This document shows, piece after piece, positions 1 to 12,309 of a stretch of DNA of 64,000 bases. The notes beneath the pieces were generated by a model. The model was given only the letters and a program-made list of their open reading frames with translations. It did not search any database and was not told where the DNA came from. Source of the stretch: Sympetrum striolatum (Eukaryota > Arthropoda > Insecta > Odonata > Libellulidae); contig OX388345.1 of NCBI GenBank assembly GCA_947579665.1, positions 35,493,849 to 35,557,848 of the forward strand, written 5' to 3'. A program made the position numbers and the translations under genes. Position 1 is the first letter of the stretch. Each line of letters starts with the position of its first letter.

Positions 1-1849
1 TCAATTCTCCACATGCGTTGTGCGACAAGTAAAATCTCTCATTCCGTATTCTTGGGAAATCACGAAAGCATCATTTAAATCATTTTCTAGCTTAAAGAAA
101 AGGAAATCAATCATTATTTTTAATGAAACAGTAAGCCATTCTTCCTTGATTTCCAAACCGATTATCAGAAAAACCAGCCGATGATAGTGAATGGAATCTT
201 TAATTGATGAGACGATAGTAAAGGGAAATAAAAGCAATAATGGATCAAGATTCCGGTAGAGGCTATTGGAAACCAATATATTCGGTCTTGCTGCCCGGAT
301 CTTATCTGAGAAATCTACTCCTTCGAAGTACGAAAACAGATGTTGCCTTATTGACTTAATTCCTCAACTGGAATACCTTTCTACATGGAGTCTGAAAATA
401 TTTCGGATGTACAGGTAATGGATTCGCACAAAACGGGATAATAAAGATCTGTCGGAGAGGAAGAATTGCCGATGCTCCGTCCCTTTTCTAAAACTTCATT
501 CGTATGTGCTGCCGATGACTCCATTTCCATTCTCGATATTCGTCTCCTGCCCTTCCTCTGACACACTCGAAATATCCCCCGCCAACCTTCCGAGTCTGCC
601 TTAAAATGGCAAACTTCCTAATGGGGGTGTTCCTTAAAGGTCAAACCTCCTGAGAAAAGGCCGCTGAACCCTTTCCGATGCACCGAGGGAAAGGGAGGAA
701 GGTCGTGGGGGGGAAATTTATGACGCCCTCATAGGGAGGAAGGAGATCACGTGGTCGCGGGAGGTATAAGGTTAAGAGAAGGGCTGCCACCCGTCCGAAA
801 ATTCGCCCAAATTATGAAAATAACGAAACACTTTATAATGGATTCATTCAGGTGACGTTTGGCTTAGTTACGGCTTAACAGTCAATTAACGACATATGAT
901 GAATAAATTCGTTTTAAGCTATTAATAATTACAACCTAAATATTTATTAATTCCATTACCATAATCTGATGTCCTGGGAGATGAGAATAATACAAGGACA
1001 AGACCGGCGCCTTATCTATATATTTTTAACAATTAATCCAATGTGATTTTCCATGGAAGGTGCGCGCATAGGATATTCATTTTTATTTGAAGCAATTTTT
1101 TAAATTCTTTCTGATATTCTATTTGCAAGTTTAAAGTTTTATTCCGCAGAATATCTCCCAGGAATGCCGAATGCCGAAAAAACGGGGTTTTGATCCCATC
1201 TTTCTTATCAAATCATTGTATTACCTTTAGTACAATTCCAGTTCTAATTCTTGGAATGGAATATCTATATATTTGGTTAGAATCTGATACACATAAAATA
1301 ACAAAATATCGCAGCCTATAAGAATGAATTAGTTGTAAGCAAGGTATTGGCCACCAGCATTTACTAGCCTTAAGTGTCCGTACTCAAAATATATGTAGTA
1401 TATGTAATCTTATTTCCCCATTAAATTCGATTTTTTTTTCGGGAACTATTTTTCATAATGCTTCGTATATGGTAATCTGGATTATAAAATACTATTATGA
1501 AGTCATTATCATAAAACCCACATCCGCGTAGACCTAATTGAGAGTTAGAAAATTAATACTTCAGCATCATTGCCTTTACTTTGCCTTTGTGAGACCAAAG
1601 ATTAGGGGCGCCTAAAATGAAGCACTTTAATGAGCACTGCTCAAATATCCCACTTCAACAGCAAATATAAATTTTAACATATGTTATTGATTACGCTTCC
1701 CCATTCAATCATTTCTATGATCTTCGTTGACTAATCTTTTCACAGGGTGTTCCATTATTGCTGAAAAGTAATTTTCATTTTTGAGACAAATTTCAATTCG
1801 GTGGACATAATCATCAATTCCTGAGAGTTAGCGCATAGACCAGGGGTTG
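1..1849. other. AT-rich non-coding stretch
   Basis: No gene is recognised here. The sequence is AT-rich with stop codons in all frames. A GC-richer, purine-rich patch lies at roughly 560-790. The short open frames at 1-276 and 381-566 on the minus strand show no recognisable domain and look like chance frames. Confidence 0.6.
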
Positions 1850-2210
1850 ATCTAGACTAGGCGTTCCCACCCTGAACTCGAAGCCCATTCGTGCGGCCCA
1901 CGGAGCATACCAGAAAATTAACGGTATTGGTATCGAAAACATAGTTTAAGAGTCCAGATTAAACATTTTAATGCCCTTTGTTTGAAAAATGAACGTTGTT
2001 TTACTATACTCATTTGTATTTGCGTTATATAGTGATTAAATATTATATTCTATATTATTCTACACTGTAGAAGAAGTACAAAGGCTTTTTACTTTAGTTT
2101 CGTTAATATAAGGGTTGCCTAGATCAAGGGGTTATTACTGCCCCGCGTGCTTGAGAATATTTGTAATGCGGCCCTCCGCTGCTAAAAGGTTGGACACCCC
2201 TGATCTAGAC
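1850..2210. mobile_element. Non-autonomous hAT-like element (MITE) with 8-bp target-site duplication
   Basis: The direct repeat ATCTAGAC occurs at 1850-1857 and 2203-2210, the 8-bp duplication length typical of hAT transposons. Between the repeats (1858-2202, 345 bp) the ends form imperfect terminal inverted repeats: TAGGCGTTCCCACCCT on the left and, reverse-complemented, CAGGGGTGTCCAACCTT on the right. This resembles the YAGGSGTKYCCA ends of Charlie-like hAT elements. A GCGGCCC subterminal motif also appears inverted near both ends. The interior is AT-rich and has no transposase, so movement would need an enzyme supplied in trans. An open frame running out of the right end (2115-2390, +) crosses the target-site duplication and is not a gene. 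Confidence 0.8.
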
Positions 2211-4774
2211 ACTTCCCAGGGAGGGAAGATTTATTTCACCTTAATTAACTCTTCCACAATTAACTTTCAAATTCTATTCCGTCGTGATGAATTTAGAATA
2301 TACATATATACAGATCGAGGACACACTTCATTATCTGAATTTATTTCCAGCTCCTCGATAAATCCCAGGCAAATTACTATTGCTACATAACCATCAACGA
2401 GGGAAGGGGGCAATCGCCTTCCGCTGGGTCCGCCAATGGTGTAGGTTCGTTTGCAGAAGTCCCATTAAAGCCCTTGATGCTGTTGAGACTTCCCTGCTCG
2501 AATTTCTTAATGTTTATACCAGTGGCAACCCTATTTGAGTGGGCGAAAGGGTTTGAGGGAGGCGCCTCGAGTTGGGAAGGTAAGGGGGTAGGACGCCAAA
2601 AGTGGAAGGAAAAGGATCGTAGATTTATTACGTCATCAATTTGGGAGAGAAAGGACGGACGGGAAGTCGGGTTTAATACGCCATCAAGTGTGGGAGATGC
2701 AGAAGGTCATGTGCTATATATCCCTAGCCCCGGAATTTATCTCGCTCTTTTAAGTCCCGCACCAACGAATAAGGATAATAAATTGCGCTCTTATTGCTAT
2801 AGAATTTTATTTAAGGAGACACCTCCTAAAACTCTCGCTAACGTTTCTAGAGGAGAGATTACTGAGGAGAAAGATTCATGAATTTAGCTCCACGTACCCT
2901 GTCTCTAGCCTTAATTCGCTTTGTTAATTTCCATTCGTCTGATAGCAATCAAGGAGACCTTGAAAGTTGTAAAGCAATTATTACTATCTACCTTATAAGA
3001 ATTATAAGCGGAATTTTAGGATAACATTTTTCGTTATTAACCTTGAAGGATAGCACTAAAAGCACTTTAAACAGCACCAAAATTTGTTCTCCAAAATATG
3101 AGATGGGATATTCCAAAGTAAGTGCAATTCGATCTGAAAATAAAAGGAAACATTCTAAAATATCTTTCTATTCTACAATAATCTTTCTGTTATACTGAGC
3201 TGGTGGATGATTCGAATTTCTAAGATTAAAATATAGATATAGTATTCTTAAACGTCATCCTTATTTTAAAATTAAATCGTGTTTTAAGGTGGCTTATTCT
3301 CAGTACTCAATTCTTCGATAAAATGATGACTAAAATATGATTGAAGCTTAAAAATATTTCCTCCATATAGAAATACGAGCAACTGTAAAGCTACTTACAG
3401 GAATTCATATACTTTTCACTAGAGGTTGACAACTCGCATCTATTATATTATCTATGATAATTATCAAAGATCGCGATTGGGAAAGGACTTCTACTTAAAC
3501 ATGGCTCAATGTATAAATTTAGGTTAACAATTTAAGGACCTTATATTGTACTCATCACATTACTATTGATAGGATATATTATCATTATTAATATTATCTC
3601 TAACACAAATTAATATTACTATGTTGTCAGGTAATATGATTGCCTACTACCCATTTTCATTGGTTGAAACAGAAAAAGATATCAAGACCTTAATTGGCCA
3701 CACAGTATGCTGGATTCTATATAGAGAATTCAAAAATTATCGGTATAACTGAACAGCACAAAAACTACAGTTACCAAAGTTAAAATCCTAAATAAATAAG
3801 GATAAAAATATGCTAGGAATTATCACAAAATAAAAATTTCGCGCGGGATTACCTTCCAAAAAAATGTATAATTCTTTTTCATGCAACAGCGTCCTAAGCT
3901 TCCATAGCATTATTTCAAATGCAACGTCTGCTCTTTTTTCAGTTTCACAAGGTATATATTCCGAAATCATAATCCCGGAAAAGTCATAATAACCCTTCAG
4001 AAATTCTTATAAAGAATTTTTTCGTAACGGTGTTGATGAAGGTGAAGATAGTAAAAATCCTCCAGGTTCTAGGACGTATACACTCATACTGTATTCGGTC
4101 CTTATCGCGTTGGCGACTCAAAAAGAATTAGAACAACTCTGGAAGGGTTAGAAGACGTGCGTTTAAAAAACACGGAAGTCGTGAAAAAGTCCTTCGCACA
4201 ACGTTCTCCTTCCTGACAGTCTCCGGACACATTCAAATTGAGCAATTGTAAAACACGCGCACAGAGGAGGAATTCTTCCACGCTCGATTTACGGAACGGT
4301 TTTTTTAAACAGCTGCGTGGGCCGGACATGAGAGAGCTATGACGAAAATGGGGAGACTATCACGTCATCCTGTTTTTTCTCTCGCAAGGAAGGCTCATAA
4401 GAGTGCAGGGTTTGTGTGCGCGCGTCATCGAAAGTGATGGGTTGGATGGGTTGGACAGAGGGGATTCTCGAGGAGAGAGGTGGGAAGGGAGGAAGCCAGA
4501 GCCATCTGTGTGAGGAAAATAAACCACCTCCGCAAGGGGCGGCGATGTTTATATGAGTAATGAGAAGGAGGCGAAATTTACGCTGTACGTGGTTGAACTG
4601 CGTCGATAGCTCTTGGTGTTTGGGTATGAAAGAGGTCTTAAATCGTTTGTTCGACAAGGCTTGGTTAGAGAGATTTCGAGATATAATTTATCGAAAGGAA
4701 AGGATTTGGGATGATATTTTACGATTAGGCGAGCACCAAAGGAAACCCCTAAGGAAAATCAGATCATAAAAATA
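2211..4774. other. Non-coding stretch, no feature recognised
   Basis: A moderately GC-rich patch at about 2400-2880 carries a 135-codon plus-strand frame (2474-2881) with no recognisable domain. The rest is AT-rich. Another GC-richer patch lies at about 4100-4560, with overlapping short frames on both strands. None of these could be tied to a protein family. Confidence 0.5.
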
Positions 4775-4860
4775 TCTGACGAGGTCGGGACTCGAACCCA
4801 GATCTTTCAATGCAGTTAAACGTCCTATTTTAGGCTATTTTGCTCAAACCAAGCTTCCCG
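4775..4860 (-). repeat. tRNA-like / SINE remnant
   Basis: On the minus strand the sequence reads GGTTCGAGTCC (plus-strand 4788-4798), a good match to the pol III internal B box (GGTTCGANTCC). Upstream of it on the same strand is a weak A-box-like stretch around 4845-4855. It does not fold into a convincing cloverleaf, so a degraded tRNA-derived SINE head is more likely than a tRNA gene. A second isolated B-box-like sequence (GGTTCGAATGA) lies on the plus strand at 4918-4928. Confidence 0.4.
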
Positions 4861-4929
4861 AAATCTAAACTAATAACTTCTTCTACATGACTCTAAAAGA
4901 TGCTGCTAGAAGACCCCGGTTCGAATGAC

Positions 4930-7900
4930 GGTCTCATCCGATTTTATTTGTATATATTATATTATTGATATGGAGAAAAGAAAATAAGGGAGTAATTATT
5001 CATCAATCAGGAGATGGTAAGATCATAAGCAATGTTCTATTAATTGATTTAGCTTAGTTTAACCTCTAAAAATATTTTTTACTATCTAAAGCTTCGAAAA
5101 AAATACGATTTGGTAATTCAAATTACAAACATAGTTAGACGCCACAACTTTTGAAAAACCAGGCTCCAAGCAAAAATCCTATTTCACAGAAGGGTGATTC
5201 GCATTAATTAATTTTCAAATTATGAGCATGAATACATAATTACGTAGCTATCTAGAGAGAAAATAAAATTTCTGCCTCTATTACAAATTAATGACATGAC
5301 ATTAAAGGAAATGTATACAATTACTCAATAATTCAATTGATAATTAACAAATAACAGATATATTAGTTAAATATGTTAAATTTAATGTAATTGCGGATAA
5401 TAATTTCAATATATTTCGCAGAGGCGGAAAAAAACGCGCAGGCCATCTTTTCCTGCAAGCTATTACATAGTAAAAAGGCTATTGAATTTAAATCATTCCG
5501 CGCAGCTCAAGCCAGATAAAATAAATAATTATTTGGAGATTAAATATTTTCGAAGCGAATTAATGCGGCTACTGCGTTGCAATAAAACTAATTAGTTATC
5601 GCTGCCTCAGCATTGAATGATATTAAAATATAGCATTTTAAATTAAATAACCCACAGATAGCGAAGTTCGTATTGAGTTTTTTTTGGTGAAAAAAAGGCC
5701 TTACATCTCTATTCGCGGGATTGTTTCCTAGAATATGCGACAATTTGTGCTTCTATTGATAGATCACATTAAGGGCTTTTGCTCGCCTGAAATGGATCAG
5801 ATCTGGACTGGAATACAAACACAAATTATTTGAGAATTTTCGATAGCTAGACACGTACATGTTTTATAAGATCATAAAAAGCAAATAAAAAATTCCATAG
5901 AGCAACTGTGCTTTGAGGAAAACGAAAACAGTAAGAGAAGTCAAACTACTGAATTTCCTAACGTATATGTGTTTTGTGTGGTAGATTGAAAAAAAACCTT
6001 AATAGAAAAAATCTCCTAAATTAAACTTGAATTAATGGAATCCTCTATAAACGAGGCGAAGCGCTGCTGAACTTTTATTAACGATTCACTGGCTATGCGT
6101 AAAACTTCTACAAATAAGAAAATGTATCGTTCCCTTGGATTCTCGTTTATTCAGGTTCCACTGAATTATTTACCAAGACAATCTATTATTTTAACGAAAA
6201 TGCTCGATCACTTTCGTGTTAACGGCACAAACTCAAGGCAATTTTGTTTCGGATTCACAACAAAATTTATAAACTAAAAAAATAGTAACCCGAAGTAAGA
6301 GTACCTCTAAGACGTGTTTATTGATGTAAGCACAAATTGCGTCGGTACTTAGGCTATTACGCCGAAAGAACACGAGTTTCCGCCACTCTTAAGATTATTT
6401 ATTGCTCCTTAAACCACGAGAAAGGTTAGGGAATTCAGCGCTTTAATGCTCCGTGACAATTCGGAAGATTTATCATCGAGTCTTGCCAAAGGAAATTCCA
6501 TTATCTCCTGCCTGTTGAAAATTTCGCCACTTACGTGTGGCTATGAACGACGCTGAATCACCGTCACTTAAGGCCAAACTGTGAATGGAAAGATACATCG
6601 CAATAAAGCGCATGGACGCGGCATACAAATTCGGCAAGGCAGTAAAAATAGAACCGAAAGCTGCGTCTCTTGGAACAGTCGTTCGCCCTTTAATTCCTCG
6701 AAAATGCACGACACTTTCTGATTTTCGCATTTTGAGTGCTCATAAATAAAGACTCACGTTCAAGCGGCTTCAATGGATTCAAATTGACAAATCGGTAATG
6801 TTTACGCAACTGAAGATAAACAAAACACATGCATTCAATTGTAAATGAGAGAGAAGCAAGTACTGTTTGAGGTAGTTATCTGCATTTGATGTAGTTGACT
6901 TGCGCGGCAAGAAAAAAAAGACAAAAGCCGTAAGCCAATTAAATGTACGCAGATGAAAGTGATACCATTAGATCAAGTGAGACAATACGAATAAGTACTT
7001 TGTGTCTTATTTGAACTAGTTATGAATAATTTTCAGCAGATAATGTCATATTTAATTAATCGAACGAGATACCACTTGATTCCTCTTTAAGGCCTTAAGC
7101 TCAGAATTAATATCACTTGCCACTGTAAAACAAGAAATCTAAATTACTCAGCGTGATTTCGGTGAATTAGTTTGTAAGCTAGATGGATAGGTCAGATATA
7201 TGCATAAAATATTAATACGAGTTCGGGTCTAACATACATGAAAATAGTTATCTACAACTTAAGACGAGATATGATTGAATATATTCGAACTGCAAATCCA
7301 TGGCCAACCTTTCCTTCATTTGAAGTGCTTGCAACAATCTGGAAGAATATTCTTTCCTAAGGATACTTGCTTCACCTCATAGGTAATACCAGGTTTATTC
7401 ATTTAAAACATCGTTTTCAATACCTTCAAGAATTCCAAATTCGAAAAAATAAAACAGACATGATAAAAACATTGAAGATGGCCTTAACTTGGTGGTCATC
7501 CATAATAAAAAGAAAGGTCAAATACTAGAACTGATAATTTAATACGTATAATGTAGTATATATTAAAATATCTAGTACTCTACAATTCGTTTTTTGTCAT
7601 AAAAACCTTAGAAAAAATTATCCAATTCAAGTCTACTTCTGATAATAAAGAAATACTGGCCCTAAAGCTTCAACGAGTAAATGATCAGTTAAGATAATAG
7701 TAGATAACACTAATCAAGAGTAAATCAGAAAAAAATCGAAAAAGGAATAAATCCACAAAAGATTGAGTTTGGAGGAAAGGGTTATTGTTCCCTTCTTATT
7801 TCCTTCATTCTATCGAATCTCTTATTTTTTTATTTTCGTACCTTCGAGATTTCGCTCAATTTCTTCTCGCCGACTCATTTACGGCATTCTTTGTATTTTT

Positions 7901-10850
7901 GTCGGAGGCGCATCTCCTAATTAATCCGATACGAGAACCTTTATTCCGAGAAAAGAAAAACAAACGTCTCGGTTTGAACTTCCGTTTCCAAATTAATGGC
8001 CCTGCTCTTTGTTTCTTTCCAAAAAGCTCCTGAAGAACTTCGTGAGAAAAAAGAAAAGGGAAAACATTTCTAGAGTTACGCAAACGATGATTTCACCGAA
8101 ATCTTCCGTTTCCTTTCCCTCTGTATAGCTATAAAGTCTCCTTACACATCACAACTGAAAATACTCCCAAGTTTCCGAGAAAGACTTCTTCTGTACCAAG
8201 AAAAAGGAAATCATTGGGTTCAAAGTGAGGAAAGCCCTTTGAGTGACATTTTTCATTGTAGTTGAATAGTTGAGCGAAAGACAAGGAATAAATCGAGGTA
8301 AGTACAAATAGATTGAATATTTTCCTTTGTTCTCAGTAGAAATTCTCAACATTATTTTCTCCCAACCAACGACAGTAAATAATGAGAACAGTCTCTTTTG
8401 AAATACTGACAGCAAATTAACTAGTAAATTTATATCGAAATTTTAAACGAAGCATAAACGTTGCTAAATTGACATCAATGCCTGAAATCATTGACTTCTA
8501 TTCTTTCGCAAATGCATTCTTGAAAATCATTCCAGCTACGCAATATTACCAAGAGCAATTAGTTGCAAATTGTTAGTTTACATTCATTGGAAGGCTTGAG
8601 TTGAAACTTTCTGTAATTGGAGACAACGAATCATTACAGAGTTAAAATTTTACAGAGGGCAGAACAGAGATTCTCGAAATAAATTTGCCAAAGATTTATA
8701 ATCAAAGTTTCATCTCTGGAGAAAATCGCCGATGAAAAAAGAAACGAAATTTGTAGTTAAATACAATAGCTTAAACTGGCCGCCCTAAAATACTTAACAA
8801 ACTTAACAGCAACGACGTAATGTGCTTTCTGTTCTCCATTAATGGTTGCATTGCTGCAATGTAAGTGTTTATTTAATGAATTGGTAAGTGAAGACACATC
8901 GATTTAAAGCAGATACGTATTATAAATCCAACACATACTTATTAAATCGGAAAAAGAACGCACAGAAACTTGCTGCAATACCTTAAATCTTATTCAAGTT
9001 TCACCGGATAATTTCTTCTTATATAAATACCAACATTATTCGCATAAGAATAAATTAAAGGATATTTTCAACCAGTTCATGAAAATTTATAACATCAGTA
9101 TTTCACATATGTAAATTTTAGCATCTCTCCACAAATAAAGAATTTTTTCGGGTATTTCTCATTTAACAGAAGATGAACAGGAACGTTAGTGAAAAATCTA
9201 CCGATCAATACACTTTACTTGTCTCAACTTAACTTATATAACCATAATGTAGCGAGAAACAACGTTAAGAATAAGTTTCGAATTTTTTTATAAGAGGAAA
9301 TAACCATGGAATTCACATCTGCCGAAAAAATGGAATGCGGCGCCTGTACCCGACGTACACAAAATGTGCGACGCATATGAAATCGACGATGACGTCCATT
9401 TAAACGTATCTCGCAAAAAATCTTGTGAGGAATGCAGAAACGGGGAAGGAAAAGAAAGGATGACGCACGTAAGTAGAGAGGGAGAGCAAGGGAAAAGGGA
9501 TTAAGGGAGAATTACGACCGAGAGAATGGACAATATTAGATGGATGCATTTGGATGAATATACTCCGCTAATTCCCCGAAACAATATTGACGAGGGGGAG
9601 GATTGACATTCATTACCCATTTCAGATGATAGGGGTATAGAGGATACGTAGCTGAAAGCACCCGACTCCTTGTTTACTTTAGGGGATTTCTCTATTGGGT
9701 CAACGAGAGTGATGTTACGCATTCATCTGAGGACGTGCGTTAACGGAACAAAGGAGACTACTGAAACTGACAACTTTGGAGGGGGACACTAACGAGGAAA
9801 TGGAAACCCATTAAACATTTAACGGACATACTAAGTGCCTGACGAGTAACTCTGAGAACATATTCACTGCTAATTTCTGTCTAAATTTTGCGAATCTTAA
9901 CAGTTGAGTATCTCTGAATTAAATATTATCAGCATTCAAGGAATACTACTACTATATATTTATTATGAGATATTAATTAATTTCCATTTATCTTATTTCC
10001 CATGATTCTTCATACTTAGTTTATATTTAAAAGATAATTAATAGTTTCTAGTGAAATTTGGTGGAAATTCAGTCTTAAATTCACTATGAAATTAAAATAT
10101 ATTCTTTATACAGAACATTTAATATAATATACGAAAACTATTTATTGAGGAGTATTCCTATTCATAAGAATATTTATAAATATAATGCCAAGAAAAGATA
10201 CATAAATCCAAAATAGAATATTACCAAATGCCTAGCGTGCAACGAATAGGAAAATATTGCATCTCTTTCAATGCATAATGCCATGAGAAGTTTCCTAGCT
10301 CTGAAAATCTATTATTTAAAATTATTATAACTTGGAATTCGTGAAAGCAGGTAAATTTAACGGAAGGTTTTAATCCGCTCAGAACTAACAAAAGGAATTA
10401 TGGGAAGTAAACTAAAAAAGACGTATTTGAGCCTCAACGAGGTTCGGAAAAAAACGCAATTTATTTCATACAGTATGCATGTTGGATATTATTTCATTAA
10501 ATTGTCAATAAAGAGAAACTGAAAATAACACTGAATAAATAATATTATTGGATAACTCGCAATACTATGAAATTCATTAAATTGAATAAAATTGTATGGT
10601 TCCACGAAGTGAAGCGGAAGTTTAGCAGCAAAATAGGAAATAAAACAAATTAATACAATCATGTATATGTCTAGCGATAAAACATTTTTTTCCAATATAC
10701 GACTATGACTAATAAAACATAGTTTATCACTCACTAGAGGGATTGTTTAATTTATACGAATTGCGTCATCACAATATTATAAAACTTCCTCTGGCATTCA
10801 GTAACAGAATACAACATATAACCCAAATGATATAAACTAAATGTGTTTAG
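4930..10850. other. Long AT-rich non-coding stretch
   Basis: I see no gene, RNA gene or transposon end here. Short open frames (for example 6473-6730 on the minus strand and 7785-8033 on the plus) have no recognisable motif and skewed low-complexity composition. A moderately GC-rich patch lies at about 9340-9800. Confidence 0.55.
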
Positions 10851-10962
10851 GCGTTACTTGGTGGAAGGCCATCACAGAACAGAATAAAAAACTTTGTAAA
10901 CTTCCACAAGATAGTTAGATAGTTTTATCTTGTGGAGGTTTACAAAGTTTTTTATTCTGTTC
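10851..10962. repeat. Near-perfect hairpin with 37-bp arms, preceded by a dispersed motif
   Basis: The arms 10877-10913 and 10926-10962 are reverse complements over 37 bp with a single mismatch, separated by a 12-nt loop. The 86-nt foldback has the size of a microRNA precursor or a tiny MITE core. Just upstream, from about 10850, is GGCGTTACTTGGTGGAAGG followed by CCAT. Almost the same sequence precedes another hairpin at 38.23 kb, which points to a dispersed family. No flanking target-site duplication is evident. Whether it is transcribed cannot be told from sequence. Confidence 0.7.
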
Positions 10963-12189
10963 CGAAAAAAATATCTCTAGGGTCTACATTTTGACTGAAA
11001 TTAGTTGCATTTTTTGCCTACCTATACAGTTTTATAATAGATGCAATAACTTCATCTTGAACCAACTAAATGCCAAAAATCTTAGCAAAAGGAGGAAAAT
11101 TAAATACATTGACATCGTAAAAGTTTATATAATTATTATATTCATATAAAGTTTATAGCATATTTACTTAATCTGCGCATAAACTTTGTCGATTGGACCT
11201 AAACGAATAAATCAAAAAAATAATACATTAGAATAAATGCAGCCACCATTATCAAAAAACCAGGCCAATGACACCCACATACAAGACCTTCGACTCGATG
11301 CGAGCGAAATGGCTCACCATTAAATTGTTAATACCGCCATTAACGGCTTTGGATTGGATTGGATTCAGATCGTGTCGCGAACACAGACGCGGACAAGTTA
11401 AATAATTTTTCCAATCGTCCTCACGCGATGCTCCATATATATGCACATATTCGTCGGCACATTAACCGAAATTAACTCCGCCCTAGAACCGGATCCGAGC
11501 GCTATCAATCACACGCGAGAGGTTATCAGCCGCGTGAATGAGTTCAAATTATCTCGGGGAATCCATTCGCCTCCATCCGCATACCATGCGTGATTAATGC
11601 AAGACGTGGCTCTTTTCGGATTGCTGTCATCGGGAACATCTACGACTGCGCCATCGGAGGAGAAAATGGGTGCGATTCAGCGGCAGAAGGTCGCGAGAAG
11701 GAGATACGACCCCAACTATTTTCCTCGTCTATCTAGGAAGTTATTTAGGAGATGGAATTGAGGCTTTGAAGAATATGAGAACTCGTAGATGCAGGCGTGA
11801 ACATGAGGACATGAGGGTTCTTGAAGGAAAGTGATACCGTTGAGTAAGGATATCCTTACTCTATGGTGATACCAAGTGATGTTAACAGTGGTGTACCACA
11901 GAATATGAGGGATCTCTGGCAGTAAATAATATGGAGGACCTAAACTGATAGTAATATTTCCCATCTACACACAGTGGTCGCGTTTTAATTAGGACGATTG
12001 AACTAAAATAGTTAATTTAAAATAAATTCATACAATTTGTTTGAAATAGATTTAAATATCCTATAGTCGGCTAACTAAGCCTTCACTTCATGTGACTTAT
12101 CTCTGTTGTTCATCTTGAAAAGAATGGCAGTTCCATTGTGGAATGGTACAATTTTCTCATTAACGAATAGACTAAAGGTTTTGATGAAG
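10963..12189. other. Non-coding stretch, nothing recognised
   Basis: AT-rich sequence with a slightly GC-richer part at about 11260-11720. Short frames on the minus strand (11252-11446, 11716-11964) have no recognisable domain. Confidence 0.5.
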
Positions 12190-12298
12190 TAATATCATCA
12201 TCAATGTGATAAAGTAAATCCAAAAACACATATACCACCCTTGAAATTATTAAGGGTGTTATTTGTGTATGGGGTTCAATATTTTAATGATGATACGT
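12190..12298. repeat. Imperfect foldback repeat
   Basis: The plus-strand segment 12190-12243 and the reverse complement of 12250-12298 align imperfectly over about 50 bp. They share TATCATCAT near the outer end and ACACCCTT / CCACCCTT at the inner end, with a loop of about 6 nt. It is either a MITE-like foldback or an old inverted duplication. No terminal target-site duplication was found. Confidence 0.5.
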
Positions 12299-12309
12299 GT
12301 GTTTTGGTT

